A DNA stretch of 64,000 bases from G963663315 sp965231905 (GTDB taxonomy: Bacteria > Pseudomonadota > Gammaproteobacteria > Arenicellales > Poriferihabitantaceae): contig CBDDOO010000001.1 of the NCBI GenBank assembly GCA_965231905.1, positions 1 to 64,000 of the forward strand, in the 5' to 3' direction. Positions 52,840 through 61,929 of the stretch are shown here, one piece after another. The position numbers and the translations under genes are program-made. Each line of letters begins with the position of its first letter. Position 1 is the stretch's first letter. The notes under the pieces were generated by a model. That model saw nothing but the letters and a program-made list of their open reading frames with translations, searched no databases and had not been told where the DNA came from.

Positions 52840-53349
52840 TCAGAAGAACAGGATCAACAAAATAATACTGGTCAATCCGCCGAGCAGGAATCCGACAGCG
52901 CTGATCAGGCCTAAAGCCGTGGCGGTGTTGGCCAGGGGGAAGGTCTGTTTTTCCAGGACGAACATGGCGTCCGTGCGGCTGATCTCGCCATCGACAAACC
53001 GTTTCAACCCTTTTTCCGCGCCATGAGCCTCCTTTATTGAGACCAGTGACACCAGAATCATCGTCCCGGCCGAGGATAGCGTGCTGATGGCGAATACCAG
53101 CAGTGTCATCAAACTGACCCAGTGGTAGATCGGGTCTTCGCTGCCCGATGTCGAAGCGCTCATGAAACCGATTATCAGCGCCGTGCCGCCCGCATTGCCG
53201 AACAACAACAGGCGCGCCGATTCGTTGATCAGCCTGAACATGGTGCTGCGCCGCATCGCGACAACCTTGTAGAGTTCGCGTAACCACTCTTCGCCAATCT
53301 CTTCGCCGGAAAATTCATCCATCTTTTTCAAGAGTCTTCTCCATATCAA
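52840..53349 (-). CDS. Small membrane protein of the SPFH operon
   Basis: A 169-residue protein with four predicted hydrophobic segments (LLFGNAGGTALIIGFMSAS, WVSLMTLLVFAISTLSSAG, LANTATALGLISAVGFLLGG and a final LTSIILLILFF). TTG 53349 lies 6 bases from the end of the binding-protein gene; ATG 53322 (MDEFSGEEIGEEW) is a good alternative. Between segments 2 and 3 is a charged loop. No family is recognised. It is the last gene of the operon. Confidence 0.65.
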   Translation of the reverse strand: MIWRRLLKKMDEFSGEEIGEEWLRELYKVVAMRRSTMFRLINESARLLLFGNAGGTALIIGFMSASTSGSEDPIYHWVSLMTLLVFAISTLSSAGTMILVSLVSIKEAHGAEKGLKRFVDGEISRTDAMFVLEKQTFPLANTATALGLISAVGFLLGGLTSIILLILFF

Positions 53350-53355
53350 GAATCA

Positions 53356-54534
53356 TCAATCGCCCAGATTGGTCAACCTGACGTAGCTGGAACCGGTATT
53401 CGTGCCGGGTTCAAACTCGAGGATCCAATCATCAATTGCCACCGGGTCGGGTGACAGCGCCTCCATCATAAAGCGTTCCCTGGTCCATTCATTTCCTAAC
53501 CGGTCCAGGACATGGATGACAAAACGTCCCAGTATGTAGCCTTCCAGGGATACCTCATTGATCAGGTTTTCCACCGACCCCGTTCCTGGTTCATGATACA
53601 TCCTGATGGCCCTTTGAAATTGTTGCACGACCTTCCTGTCCCTGTTCCTGGCGTCAGGCACTACCTCGGTCACCAGGATTTTTTCGTCTGGTCGCTCAAT
53701 CGCTTTCTTCAGTTCCCGGTAAAATGAGAAGGACAGGTTTGCCACTGTGTATTCATGTCCGGTAGAGTGAATCAGGTTGATCAGTTCCGAGTTTGTGGGG
53801 TAGGGTCCGATGATCAGGAGCGCGTCCAGATCCGCTTTGGAAATCGCGAAGAGGCTGGCATGGATTGCGTGGGTATTACGTGAATAGGCGGTTTTCGCCA
53901 GTATGGGTAGTCCGCGTTTTTCCAGGGCTTCCTTGTAGTTGTTCATGACCGAGCGACCAAAGGCGTCTTCCTGGTAGATGACGCCGAAGCGGGTCTTGCC
54001 CAGATTATCAACCATGTGGTCAACCAGCGTCACTACCTCATCCCGGTATCCTGCCCTCAGGTTGATGACGTTGGGTAGTTTCGAGGCATCGCGCAGAAAA
54101 TCAGCGCCGGTGAATGGGCCGACAAAAGGGATGTCGGCGGTCCGCAGCACGGGCGCGATTCGTTTGGCGGTTGGTGTTCCGACACCGCCGATGACGGCGA
54201 ATACATCGTTTTCAGAGGCGAATCTTTTCGCGTTTGCAGCCGCCTGCTCAGGTTCATACGCATCGTCCCTGGATGTCAGTTCCAGTTTCCTGCCGCTGAT
54301 TCCGCCAAGGTCATTGATCTCTTCGAAGGCGGCCAGTATACCGGAGCGATAGTACCGGCCCAGATATTTGTTTGGCCCTGAGAAGCAGGCGCTCTGTCCG
54401 AACGTGACCGTATCGGCGGTGACTCCTTGTTGCGCCGCCGTTGAGAACGCTGGAGAAGCCGCCAGAAGGATGATGGACAGGCAACAGGAGAGCGCTCCTC
54501 TTCCGATGAGATTACTGATCATGTTGCTTCTCAT
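53356..54534 (-). CDS. Leu/Ile/Val-type periplasmic binding protein
   Basis: A 392-residue exported protein of the branched-chain amino acid binding fold (Peripla_BP_6), with signal LSCCLSIILLAASPAFSTAA. Core features are VTFGQSACFSGPNKYLG, YRSGILAAFEEINDLGGISG, VFAVIGGVGTPTAKRIAPV and FGVIYQEDAFGRSVMNNY. It overlaps the HflK-like gene by 23 bases. No permease or ATPase subunit of an ABC transporter is beside it, so here it may act as a ligand sensor rather than in uptake. Confidence 0.85.
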   Translation of the reverse strand: MRSNMISNLIGRGALSCCLSIILLAASPAFSTAAQQGVTADTVTFGQSACFSGPNKYLGRYYRSGILAAFEEINDLGGISGRKLELTSRDDAYEPEQAAANAKRFASENDVFAVIGGVGTPTAKRIAPVLRTADIPFVGPFTGADFLRDASKLPNVINLRAGYRDEVVTLVDHMVDNLGKTRFGVIYQEDAFGRSVMNNYKEALEKRGLPILAKTAYSRNTHAIHASLFAISKADLDALLIIGPYPTNSELINLIHSTGHEYTVANLSFSFYRELKKAIERPDEKILVTEVVPDARNRDRKVVQQFQRAIRMYHEPGTGSVENLINEVSLEGYILGRFVIHVLDRLGNEWTRERFMMEALSPDPVAIDDWILEFEPGTNTGSSYVRLTNLGD

Positions 54535-55876
54535 CTTTTCCGGGCTTTTTCATGTCGGGTTTATCTATACCGGCTTCGTCACCGGACTTATCGGCGCTGG
54601 CTCCATCATCTTCATGGGCTTTCCCGGTTGTCTGATGGGTAGACGATGCGCCGCTGCTCGATACATCGCTATGGGAGAATATGGACGGTGTGTCGAATAT
54701 CAGCGACTTTGGTTTGATGGACGGGCGGTCTCCGGGGAGGGACTTGTGATCCCGTTCTGTGTCGGGAGCGTGATATTGACCGTCCAGCAGGAGCTTGTCT
54801 TCATCCGATTTTTCGATAGCGTGTATATTCGGTGCGACTGTGGACAGCAGAGGTCTGTCCAGAGGCTCATGCCCGGTTTTGGACGGTGCGGTCGGTATGG
54901 CCGATATATGTGCGGGCATCGGGGCAGCAAGACCGTCGATCAGGTTGATTTCTATGTTCGCTTCGTTGCCCGGATTGACAGCCGACAGGCTCGCTTCGGC
55001 AAAGATTGTACGCATGCGCTGCCAATAGCGTGTAATGGCCACTTGGGCCGGATCTCTCCTGTATTCCGCGAGCAGGGCGGACCAGGCGCTGGCGCTGCTT
55101 TGCGCCTGCGTTGTACGTTCTCTTGCCTTCGCTTTCGCGTCCAGTATCAACGCTTCCGCCTGTCCTCTGGTGCGGGCGATGAGTTTTTCCTTTCTGATAT
55201 TGGCATTGCTGATTGCCTGGATGCGCTCCGAGATCGCATCGTTGACATCCCGGAATGCGGCGAGTGTTTCTTCAATCGGGCGTACATCGACGATATTGAG
55301 GGCAATCAGTTCGATACCGATATCGAGGGATTCCAGCTGTTTGGTGACTTCGTTAAACAGGTGATCCTGGATGATGCTCCGATTGGATGTCAGAACCAGA
55401 TCAATGAAGTTCTGGCTTACGATGTTGATCAACTCTTCCCGCGCCAGCATGACCATCAACTTTTTCGGGTCAAAAGCCGTAAACAGAAAGCTTCTCAGGC
55501 TATCAATACGGTACTGAAGGGTGATATCCACCTCCAGCAGATTGGTATCTCCCGACAGCATGGTCAGGTGGGTCGTTTCGGCTCCGTCAGTGAGCAAGGA
55601 ACTGATAATCCGCTTGACCTTGCGAATGTGGACTTTTTCGATGAAGGGCAGTCTGTAATGCACACCGGGTTCGACTACAGCCTCAACCACCTTTCCGAAT
55701 CGAAGGCGAACCCCCTGTTCTTCCTTCTTTATGACATAGAAGCCACTGGCCATCACCGAGGCAATGATCAGGGCAGAAATTCCCCACAGGAGGCGGGTTC
55801 TGTCGTACCGGCATACCGCATCGAATACCGAGTATATGATGCGTGTGCTAGGCGGTAACGGCCGGTCATCATTCAT
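54512..55876 (-). CDS. HflK-like SPFH protein
   Basis: A 454-residue membrane protein with one N-terminal transmembrane helix (LLWGISALIIASVMASGFYV) followed by an SPFH/Band 7 domain (EEQGVRLRFGKVVEAVVEPG, IDLVLTSNRSIIQDHLFNEV, IELIALNIVDVRPIEET) and an alanine-rich coiled coil. HflK with HflC controls FtsH in other bacteria. The last 110 residues are disordered and charged (KPDMKKPGKDEKQHDQ), unlike E. coli HflK. It sits 9 bases after the HflC-like gene. Confidence 0.8.
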   Translation of the reverse strand: MNDDRPLPPSTRIIYSVFDAVCRYDRTRLLWGISALIIASVMASGFYVIKKEEQGVRLRFGKVVEAVVEPGVHYRLPFIEKVHIRKVKRIISSLLTDGAETTHLTMLSGDTNLLEVDITLQYRIDSLRSFLFTAFDPKKLMVMLAREELINIVSQNFIDLVLTSNRSIIQDHLFNEVTKQLESLDIGIELIALNIVDVRPIEETLAAFRDVNDAISERIQAISNANIRKEKLIARTRGQAEALILDAKAKARERTTQAQSSASAWSALLAEYRRDPAQVAITRYWQRMRTIFAEASLSAVNPGNEANIEINLIDGLAAPMPAHISAIPTAPSKTGHEPLDRPLLSTVAPNIHAIEKSDEDKLLLDGQYHAPDTERDHKSLPGDRPSIKPKSLIFDTPSIFSHSDVSSSGASSTHQTTGKAHEDDGASADKSGDEAGIDKPDMKKPGKDEKQHDQ

Positions 55877-55885
55877 TGGAACGAA

Positions 55886-56785
55886 TCAGTTTTGTCCTGG
55901 AATTGTTTTGCTGTCCAGATACCTGAACAATTCGTTGTCGGCTGGCAGCATCAGCGTCGTGTTTTTGTCGATGATCAGGTCATAGCTGTCGAGGGCCCGG
56001 ATGAATTTGTAGAACTCAGGGTCCTGGCGGTATGCCCTGCCGAGCAACGCCATTGCTTCGGCTTCAGCGTCGCCGAGAATGACGGTCGCTTCCGCGTGCG
56101 CATTGGCCATCAGTTTCTCGTGCTCGTTGACGGCCAGCGCCTCAATGCGTATCGCCATTTCTTCTCCTTCACTGCGATACCGGGCGGCGATCCGCGCGCG
56201 TTCCGAGACCATTCGCTGAATCACGCTGGGCCGGTTTTCAGCCGGCAGGGTATATTCGATGATCCCGACCCTTAAGACCTCAATCCCGTAATTAGCCTCG
56301 GCGACCGGTTTGATCCTGGCGAGAATATCTCTGGAAGCCTCGTGCAGGTCTTCGTGTTCCAGGCCCAGACTGATAAAGGCGTCGCGAGCCTTGTTGCTGA
56401 TTACGATGCCACTGCTTGAAAGGTACAGATCCGTCAGACGTTCGGTCGCATTCTGTCCGGTTCGGATCGCTTCTACATAGAGCGTGGGGTCTGTGATGCG
56501 CCATGCCATATAACCGCTGATCAGGATATTTTTCTGGTCCTCGGTAATCAATTCGTGGGACAGATTGGTCTGCGTGTGGATGCGCCTGTCCACCTTATAG
56601 ATTTTGGATACCGGGCGCGGCCATTTGACGTGCAGCCCCGGCTGTTTCACCGGTGGTGAAATCTTCCCGAAGTGGGTCAGTACGCCCTGTTGTGTTTCAT
56701 TGATGACATAGAAACAATCGGAGGCTACTACGGTAAACACAACTGCGGTGATGATTGCGACAATGCGTTTTCCCTTTGCGGTCAT
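55886..56785 (-). CDS. HflC-like SPFH protein
   Basis: A 299-residue SPFH protein with an N-terminal transmembrane segment (RIVAIITAVVFTVVASDCFYV), then NETQQGVLTHFGKISPPVKQ, PGLHVKWPRPVSKIYKVDRR and the HflC-type GSDAFISLGLEHEDLHEAS-like portion DAFISLGLEHEDL and IRIEALAVNEHEKLMANAHA. The gene starts inside the permease-SPFH stop codon (ATGA, 4-base overlap). It would assemble with the HflK-like protein into a membrane ring. Confidence 0.85.
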   Translation of the reverse strand: MTAKGKRIVAIITAVVFTVVASDCFYVINETQQGVLTHFGKISPPVKQPGLHVKWPRPVSKIYKVDRRIHTQTNLSHELITEDQKNILISGYMAWRITDPTLYVEAIRTGQNATERLTDLYLSSSGIVISNKARDAFISLGLEHEDLHEASRDILARIKPVAEANYGIEVLRVGIIEYTLPAENRPSVIQRMVSERARIAARYRSEGEEMAIRIEALAVNEHEKLMANAHAEATVILGDAEAEAMALLGRAYRQDPEFYKFIRALDSYDLIIDKNTTLMLPADNELFRYLDSKTIPGQN

Positions 56786-59064
56786 TTATCTGCCCTCTGG
56801 TCATGGTGGGTTTCGGCGCCCGTTTGCGCCGACTTTCTCTGCCATAGCGCCACTTTGCTGAAGCTTTGCAGGTTGGGCGCGATAATCTTGGTGTTGCCGG
56901 ACAGGGCGGTCTCCAGCTTTTCCCTCCAAAGCATATTCCGAAGGACAGACGGCGCTGTCTGCATTGCTGTGGATATGGTCGAGATAGCGTCGGCCTCGGC
57001 GCCGGAAATGGCTACCTTCCGATGAGCTCTTCCCCTGGCTTGTTCCACCTCGTACACGGCGTTGCCGTGAGCCTGGGGTATCAGTGACACCATAAAGCTC
57101 TGCGCGTCGGTGATGAACCGCTCGCGGTCTTCCTGAGCGCTGGAGATTTCTCTGAAGGAACTCATGGATTCGGCCACCGGGTTTATATCCAGCAAATTAA
57201 CCTTGATGAGTTCAACGCTGTTGAATACCTCCTGTCGCGGATCGTCTCCGGACACCTCGAACAGGGTTGTGATTTCCCGCTCCAGGGGGTCACGGTAACT
57301 GGTGAGCAACTGATCCAGGTCGCGGGCGGATACGAAAGTACGTACCTGATCCCGGACCGCGTTCTCAACAATTGTCTCCGGGTCCTTCGTTCCGTAATGC
57401 CAGGTATATGGGTCGTTCACCCGGTATTGCAGGCTCATGTTGAGGTCAAGCATGTTGAGGTCGCCCGACAAATACTCGTGAGGGTCGGAGGCCATAATGG
57501 ATTTGACTTCCCGTACCGGCCATTTGTCGACCTGGACGAAGGGGCGGGGAGCGAGATAGTGCAGTCCCGGTGACAGGTCTTTCCAGTGGACCTTGCCGAA
57601 CAGGAGACCATAGCCAACGTGGCCCGGAGGCACGGTCGTAAATCCACTGCCGAGAAACAGCGCCAGAACTAGGCTGTAGAGCATCATTCCCATTGGCGTG
57701 GCCGGTGATACGATCCCGGAGAAGGAGCGATTTCGGGTCAGGCGGCCCCACACCCGTTTCCAAGGTCTGGACAACGGGCGAACGTTGAGCAGCAAGTCTT
57801 CGTAGCCGCTGTGCAGGGCGCCGGCCCGGAACCGCCAGATGATCAGGGCAATCAGCGCGAAAGCGCCTCCCCACTGAACAAGCCACAAGACGGTGGAGTC
57901 GGAGGCGTCGAGATTGACGGAAATCGTCAGGCCGGTAGCCAGCAGCAGGACATCAATGAGAATGCCCAGAATGACGGTGACCACGATCACTGCAGAGACG
58001 TAGATGGAGGCGAAGCGTGTGCCGAACTGGCTCATGATGATCGCGATGGTGCCGGTGTTGGTCGCCGGCCCGGTCATCAGAAACACCATTGCCGCGCCGG
58101 GGCTGAACCCCTTGGCAACCAGCGCCGCGGCGATTGGCGTGCTTGCCGATGCACAGATATACAGGGGAATGCCGATCAGCACCATGATCGGGTAGGATAA
58201 CCAGCGCGCGTATTCGTTGGCCATCAGGTCGCTCGGAATGACCAGATAAAGCAATCCGCCCAGGGCGACGCCGACCAGCAGCGCGAACAGGATATCATCC
58301 GCTATTTCGACGAAGCCGTAACGCATGATGTGTCTGACGATCTTCCTGAAATCCAGACCGGACTCGTCCGCAGGGGAGAGGGCGGATTGTTTGTCTTCGG
58401 TGAATTCCGGTTCCCGATAGAAATCAGGCTTTATCCAGAATCCCAGTTTTCGCTTGCCGAACACGGTGGGGAATCCTTTTATCCATGTGATCAGCAACAT
58501 CTTCATTCGGGACGGGCTGATGTAGCAGTCATTGGTTTCCTCAATCAGCGGGTGGTGTACGCCATGGTCGTGGCTGTGATCATGACCACAGGCATGGTCG
58601 TGATCGTGGTCGCTCGCTTCCGGTTCGTCCCGGTCATCCCGGATCAGCCCGATGCAAAAGATGCCGGCGACGACTGCCGTGATGAAGCTGACAACCGGAC
58701 GGACAATCGCGACGATCCAGCCGAAGAAGGCGTTGGTGACCAGAATGGAGTCCGCCCCGGTTTCCGGGGCGGTGATCAGAAACGACATGCAGGCGGAACG
58801 GGACGCTCCCTTGTTCCGCATCTCGGCGACGACCGGTACGACGGAGCAACTGCAAAGCGGTACAGGTACGCCTATGGCCGCGCTCGTGCTCACTGATTTC
58901 AGGCTGTCGTCCTTGAGATACTTAAGTATCGCCTGGCGCGAGATGAACACATGAATCAGGCCGGACAGGAGCAGTCCGAGCAACAGCATGGGCGCTAACA
59001 GCAGGAATGATGACCAGAGGAAATCAAAGTAGGTGGTCAGTGCATCCAGAATCCCGGAACCCAT
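56782..59064 (-). CDS. SO_0444/YraQ-type permease fused to SPFH domain
   Basis: A 760-residue fusion. Residues 1-410 are a YraQ/DUF318-type permease: PVPLCSCSVVPVVAEMRNKG, FLITAPETGADSILVT, a His-rich loop DHDHDHACGHDHSHDHG at about 155-171, and CASASTPIAAALVAKGFSPG plus VFLMTGPATNTGTIAI. The His-rich loop is known from SO_0444-type Cu/Zn efflux proteins. Residues 460-740 are a second membrane anchor and an SPFH/Band 7 domain (TTVPPGHVGYGLLFGKVHW, NAVRDQVRTFVSARDLDQL). The fusion heads an operon with two more SPFH proteins. A metal or toxin exporter held in a membrane microdomain is an inference. Confidence 0.85.
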   Translation of the reverse strand: MGSGILDALTTYFDFLWSSFLLLAPMLLLGLLLSGLIHVFISRQAILKYLKDDSLKSVSTSAAIGVPVPLCSCSVVPVVAEMRNKGASRSACMSFLITAPETGADSILVTNAFFGWIVAIVRPVVSFITAVVAGIFCIGLIRDDRDEPEASDHDHDHACGHDHSHDHGVHHPLIEETNDCYISPSRMKMLLITWIKGFPTVFGKRKLGFWIKPDFYREPEFTEDKQSALSPADESGLDFRKIVRHIMRYGFVEIADDILFALLVGVALGGLLYLVIPSDLMANEYARWLSYPIMVLIGIPLYICASASTPIAAALVAKGFSPGAAMVFLMTGPATNTGTIAIIMSQFGTRFASIYVSAVIVVTVILGILIDVLLLATGLTISVNLDASDSTVLWLVQWGGAFALIALIIWRFRAGALHSGYEDLLLNVRPLSRPWKRVWGRLTRNRSFSGIVSPATPMGMMLYSLVLALFLGSGFTTVPPGHVGYGLLFGKVHWKDLSPGLHYLAPRPFVQVDKWPVREVKSIMASDPHEYLSGDLNMLDLNMSLQYRVNDPYTWHYGTKDPETIVENAVRDQVRTFVSARDLDQLLTSYRDPLEREITTLFEVSGDDPRQEVFNSVELIKVNLLDINPVAESMSSFREISSAQEDRERFITDAQSFMVSLIPQAHGNAVYEVEQARGRAHRKVAISGAEADAISTISTAMQTAPSVLRNMLWREKLETALSGNTKIIAPNLQSFSKVALWQRKSAQTGAETHHDQRADK

Positions 59065-59375
59065 GAAACAGCCTGCCTACACCAGATTGCCGACTCGCCG
59101 ATTCATCACGGGCAAATGAAAGGCAGTGAGGAAAGATAAGGAACCAGCCGGGGGAGGGGGTACAATTACCCGACGATTATCCCGCAGACCAGAAACGTGA
59201 AATGTAAAGGATATTCTCAACATGAGCCAATGTGTCCCGTAATTTCGCCGGAAACCCGGCCTTATGCAACCGGGCCGGATTTGCGCGCTGCCATACTGTT
59301 GCATCCTCCCGATATACTGATTGCGGTTTTACCCGTTAATATCCAGAATGTCAATTCATTTGCCCTTGCCTGTAG
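59065..59375. other. Intergenic region with candidate promoter
   Basis: About 310 bases between the permease-SPFH operon and the ISNCY element. On the minus strand TTTCAC followed 15 bases later by GATAAT could be a promoter for the operon, but spacing is short. ATTCATTTGCCCTTGCC at 59354-59370 is a 17-base repeat also found twice beyond the element. Confidence 0.3.
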
Positions 59376-59448
59376 AGAGCAAATGAATTGTCCGGTTGAG
59401 TAGCACATAAACTGTCCGGTTTTACACAGTACTGAAAGGGGGTGCTGG

Positions 59449-60603
59449 ATGAACCGGGTGGAGTGGTTACAGGAGACCAGGCTAATGAGATTTGAAGAAG
59501 CGTATGAAGGATGGAACAAGAGCCGATTGACGCAGGAAGAAGCGGCGAATTTGTTGGGGGTGTGCAGTCGCACATTCCGTCGTTATGTAGATCGTTACGA
59601 GGAAGAAGGACTGGACGGATTGTGTGATCGTCGTTTGAGTGAAGTGTCGCATCGTCGGGCGCCGGTAGACGAAGTGATGGATGTGGTGGAGCGTTATCGA
59701 GATTATCACCGGGGTTGGAACGTGAAGCACTTTCATTCCTGGTATCGTCGGGATGGAGGTCAGAGGAGTTATACGTGGGTGAAGAGTCAGTTGCAGGGAG
59801 CGGGTGTGGTGAAGCGGTACGCGAAGCGCGGGGCGCACCGCAAGAGACGGGAGTCGTCGCCGTGGCCGGGGATGATGTTGCATCAGGACGGCAGTACCCA
59901 CGAGTGGGTGGAGGGTCAGCGCTGGGATTTGATTGTGACGATGGACGATGCGACCAATGAGCATTACTCGATGTTTTTCTGTGAACAGGAAGGCACTCGC
60001 AGCAGTTTCCGGGGGGTGCGCGAAGTGATTGAATCGAAAGGACTGTTCTGTTCGCTGTACACGGATCGAGGCAGTCATTACTGGCATACGCCCCAGGCTG
60101 GAGGCAAAGTGGACAAGAACAATCCCACACAGTTCGGACGCGCCATGAAGCAACTGGGCATCGAGATGATTCCAGCCTACTCACCGCAGGCGCGCGGGCG
60201 CTGTGAGCGGGTCTTTCGAACCCACCAGGACCGTCTGGTCAAGGAACTGGCCAGCGCTGGCATCACCGATATGGACACGGCCAACCGCTATCTCCAAAAC
60301 GAGTATCTGCCCGCCTACCATGCCGAGTTCAAGAAACCGGCTCGTGAACCCGGCAGCGCCTTTGTGGCCTGTCGCGATCCATCGGTACTGGATGACATTC
60401 TGTGTGAGCGCCATGAGCGAATGGTGGGTGCAGACAACTGTGTGCGCTATCGGCGCAAAGTGCTACAGATTCCGGCAGATCGGCATCGTTGCCATTACGT
60501 AAAAGCCCGCGTCCAGGTACTGGATTACCCGGATCAGGGTCTGGCGGTTCATCACGGCCCCAGAGAACTGGCCCGATACGATGCCAAGGGGCAATTACTA
60601 TGA
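59449..60603 (+). CDS. ISNCY-type transposase (rve domain)
   Basis: A 384-residue integrase-type transposase. N-terminal HTH in LTQEEAANLLGVCSRTFRRY, then the retroviral integrase core with Asp in MLHQDGSTHEWVEG, a second Asp in SLYTDRGSHYWHTPQ and Glu in QARGRCERVFRTHQD. All blocks are intact and uninterrupted. It starts at ATG 59449 after GGGGGTGCTGG. Confidence 0.85.
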   Translation: MNRVEWLQETRLMRFEEAYEGWNKSRLTQEEAANLLGVCSRTFRRYVDRYEEEGLDGLCDRRLSEVSHRRAPVDEVMDVVERYRDYHRGWNVKHFHSWYRRDGGQRSYTWVKSQLQGAGVVKRYAKRGAHRKRRESSPWPGMMLHQDGSTHEWVEGQRWDLIVTMDDATNEHYSMFFCEQEGTRSSFRGVREVIESKGLFCSLYTDRGSHYWHTPQAGGKVDKNNPTQFGRAMKQLGIEMIPAYSPQARGRCERVFRTHQDRLVKELASAGITDMDTANRYLQNEYLPAYHAEFKKPAREPGSAFVACRDPSVLDDILCERHERMVGADNCVRYRRKVLQIPADRHRCHYVKARVQVLDYPDQGLAVHHGPRELARYDAKGQLL

Positions 60604-60648
60604 ACTCGCATCCGAACGACCGCGTCCGGTCCGCCGCGCACGTTCGGT

Positions 60649-60686
60649 TTGATTCATCCTCCGGGTTAACCCGGAGGATGAATCAA
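60649..60686. repeat. Perfect 38-bp palindrome downstream of transposase
   Basis: Two 19-base arms with no loop, centred on GTTAAC (first arm TTGATTCATCCTCCGGGTT). It lies 46 bases after the transposase stop, inside the element, and may act as a transcription terminator or protein-binding site. Confidence 0.9.
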
Positions 60687-60900
60687 GGTATCATCATAGC
60701 GGACAATTCATTTGCTATAAAACCGGACAAGTCTATTTGCTCTTAACATTCATTTGCCCTTGCCATTCATTTGCCCTTGACACCCCACGGTGACGGGGTT
60801 GGTTTATCGGGTCTGATCGAATATGATTGCCGATTCACATATAACACCGGATCTGTCCCATTTACAGTGGATACGATCATGATCATGAGGACTCGTAATA

Positions 60901-61866
60901 ATGAAATCAGCATTTACTCCAATACTATTCGCTGCCGGCTTGCTGGCGGCTTCCGGCACGGCCAGCGCCGCGGAAAGCGTTAATATCGGCACGCCGGCCT
61001 GGACCGGCGCGCAGGCAATCGCCAATCTGATCAAGGTGGTTGTGGAAGAGAAGATCGGCGGTACGGCGGAACTCGTTCCCGGAACCAACGCCACAATCTT
61101 CCAGGCGATGGATCAGGGCAAGGGGGATATTGACGTACATCCTGATGTCTGGCTGCCCAACCAGGAAAACTTCACGAAAGAATACGTGGATGGCAAGGGA
61201 ACGGTGGCATTGAGCCAGAACCCTTATCAGGGCAAGCAGAACTTTTGTGTCTCGAAGGCATTTTCCGAGGCAAACAACGTGACTTCGATTTTTGACCTGG
61301 CCCGCCCGGAAGTGGCCGCGCTGATGGACGGTGACGGTAACGGCAAGGGGGAGATCTGGATTGGCGCGCCGGGCTGGGCGTCCGCCAACGTCAATGAGGT
61401 CAAGGTGCGGGATTACGGGTTGATGGATTTCATGGAACCCGTGCGCGCGGAGCAGAGTGTCATGGTGGCCGAAGTGGGAGACCGGCTGGCCAAGGATACC
61501 GGTTATGCCTTCTATTGCTATGCTCCCCATGCAATCTGGTACATGTATGACGTGGTTACTCTGGAGGAGCCGGCATTCGATCCGGAAAAATATGTCATGG
61601 TGCAGCCGAAGGAAGACCCGGACTGGTTCGAGAAATCCACGGTCATGACCGAGGATGCCCTGAAAAAGGTCCAGGTCGCCTGGTCAAAGTCTCTTGAGTC
61701 ACGTTCCCCGATCATCGCCGGTCTTCTCGCCAACATGGCTCTGGACACCGCGACGGTCAGTTATTTCGCTTACGAGATTGCCGGCAATGGCCGGGACCCC
61801 GCTGATGTGGCGAAAGGATGGGTAGCCGAAAACAGCGAGCGGGTGGATAGCTGGCTGGGCCTTTGA
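60901..61866 (+). CDS. proX: Glycine betaine/proline binding protein ProX
   Basis: A 321-residue exported OpuAC-type binding protein, signal FTPILFAAGLLAASGTASA. Substrate-cage and fold features: GTPAWTGAQAIANLIKVV, QGKGDIDVHPDVWLPNQE, IGAPGWASANVNEVKV, and YCYAPHAIWYMYD. It binds betaine or related osmolytes in the periplasm for the ProVW transporter. A stable hairpin after its stop may raise its level relative to the downstream genes. Confidence 0.9.
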   Translation: MKSAFTPILFAAGLLAASGTASAAESVNIGTPAWTGAQAIANLIKVVVEEKIGGTAELVPGTNATIFQAMDQGKGDIDVHPDVWLPNQENFTKEYVDGKGTVALSQNPYQGKQNFCVSKAFSEANNVTSIFDLARPEVAALMDGDGNGKGEIWIGAPGWASANVNEVKVRDYGLMDFMEPVRAEQSVMVAEVGDRLAKDTGYAFYCYAPHAIWYMYDVVTLEEPAFDPEKYVMVQPKEDPDWFEKSTVMTEDALKKVQVAWSKSLESRSPIIAGLLANMALDTATVSYFAYEIAGNGRDPADVAKGWVAENSERVDSWLGL

Positions 61867-61900
61867 GATTCCGGCGTACTTTCTGACGTCATACTACTGT

Positions 61901-61925
61901 GAAGCGCCGGCCTGACCGGCGCTTC
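61901..61925 (+). promoter_or_regulatory. Intercistronic hairpin between proX and proV
   Basis: GAAGCGCCGG-CCTGA-CCGGCGCTTC, a perfect 10-bp stem without a U run, five bases before the proV start. It probably blocks degradation or partially terminates transcription, favouring the binding protein. Confidence 0.6.
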
Positions 61926-61929
61926 CGCT

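Larger units (their letters stand above)
59376..60743 (+). mobile_element. ISNCY-type insertion sequence
   Basis: Bounded by a 22-23 base inverted repeat, AGAGCAAATGAATTGTCC at 59376 and its near complement at 60721-60743. A 17-base sequence flanks it on both sides (59354-59370 and 60748-60764), with a third copy at 60765-60781. Contains one complete transposase gene. Confidence 0.7.

Noticed and set aside
54368..55858. A 496-residue plus-strand open frame opposite the HflK-like gene
   Set aside because: It has no start signal or recognisable domain, and the minus-strand gene is part of a tightly packed operon.
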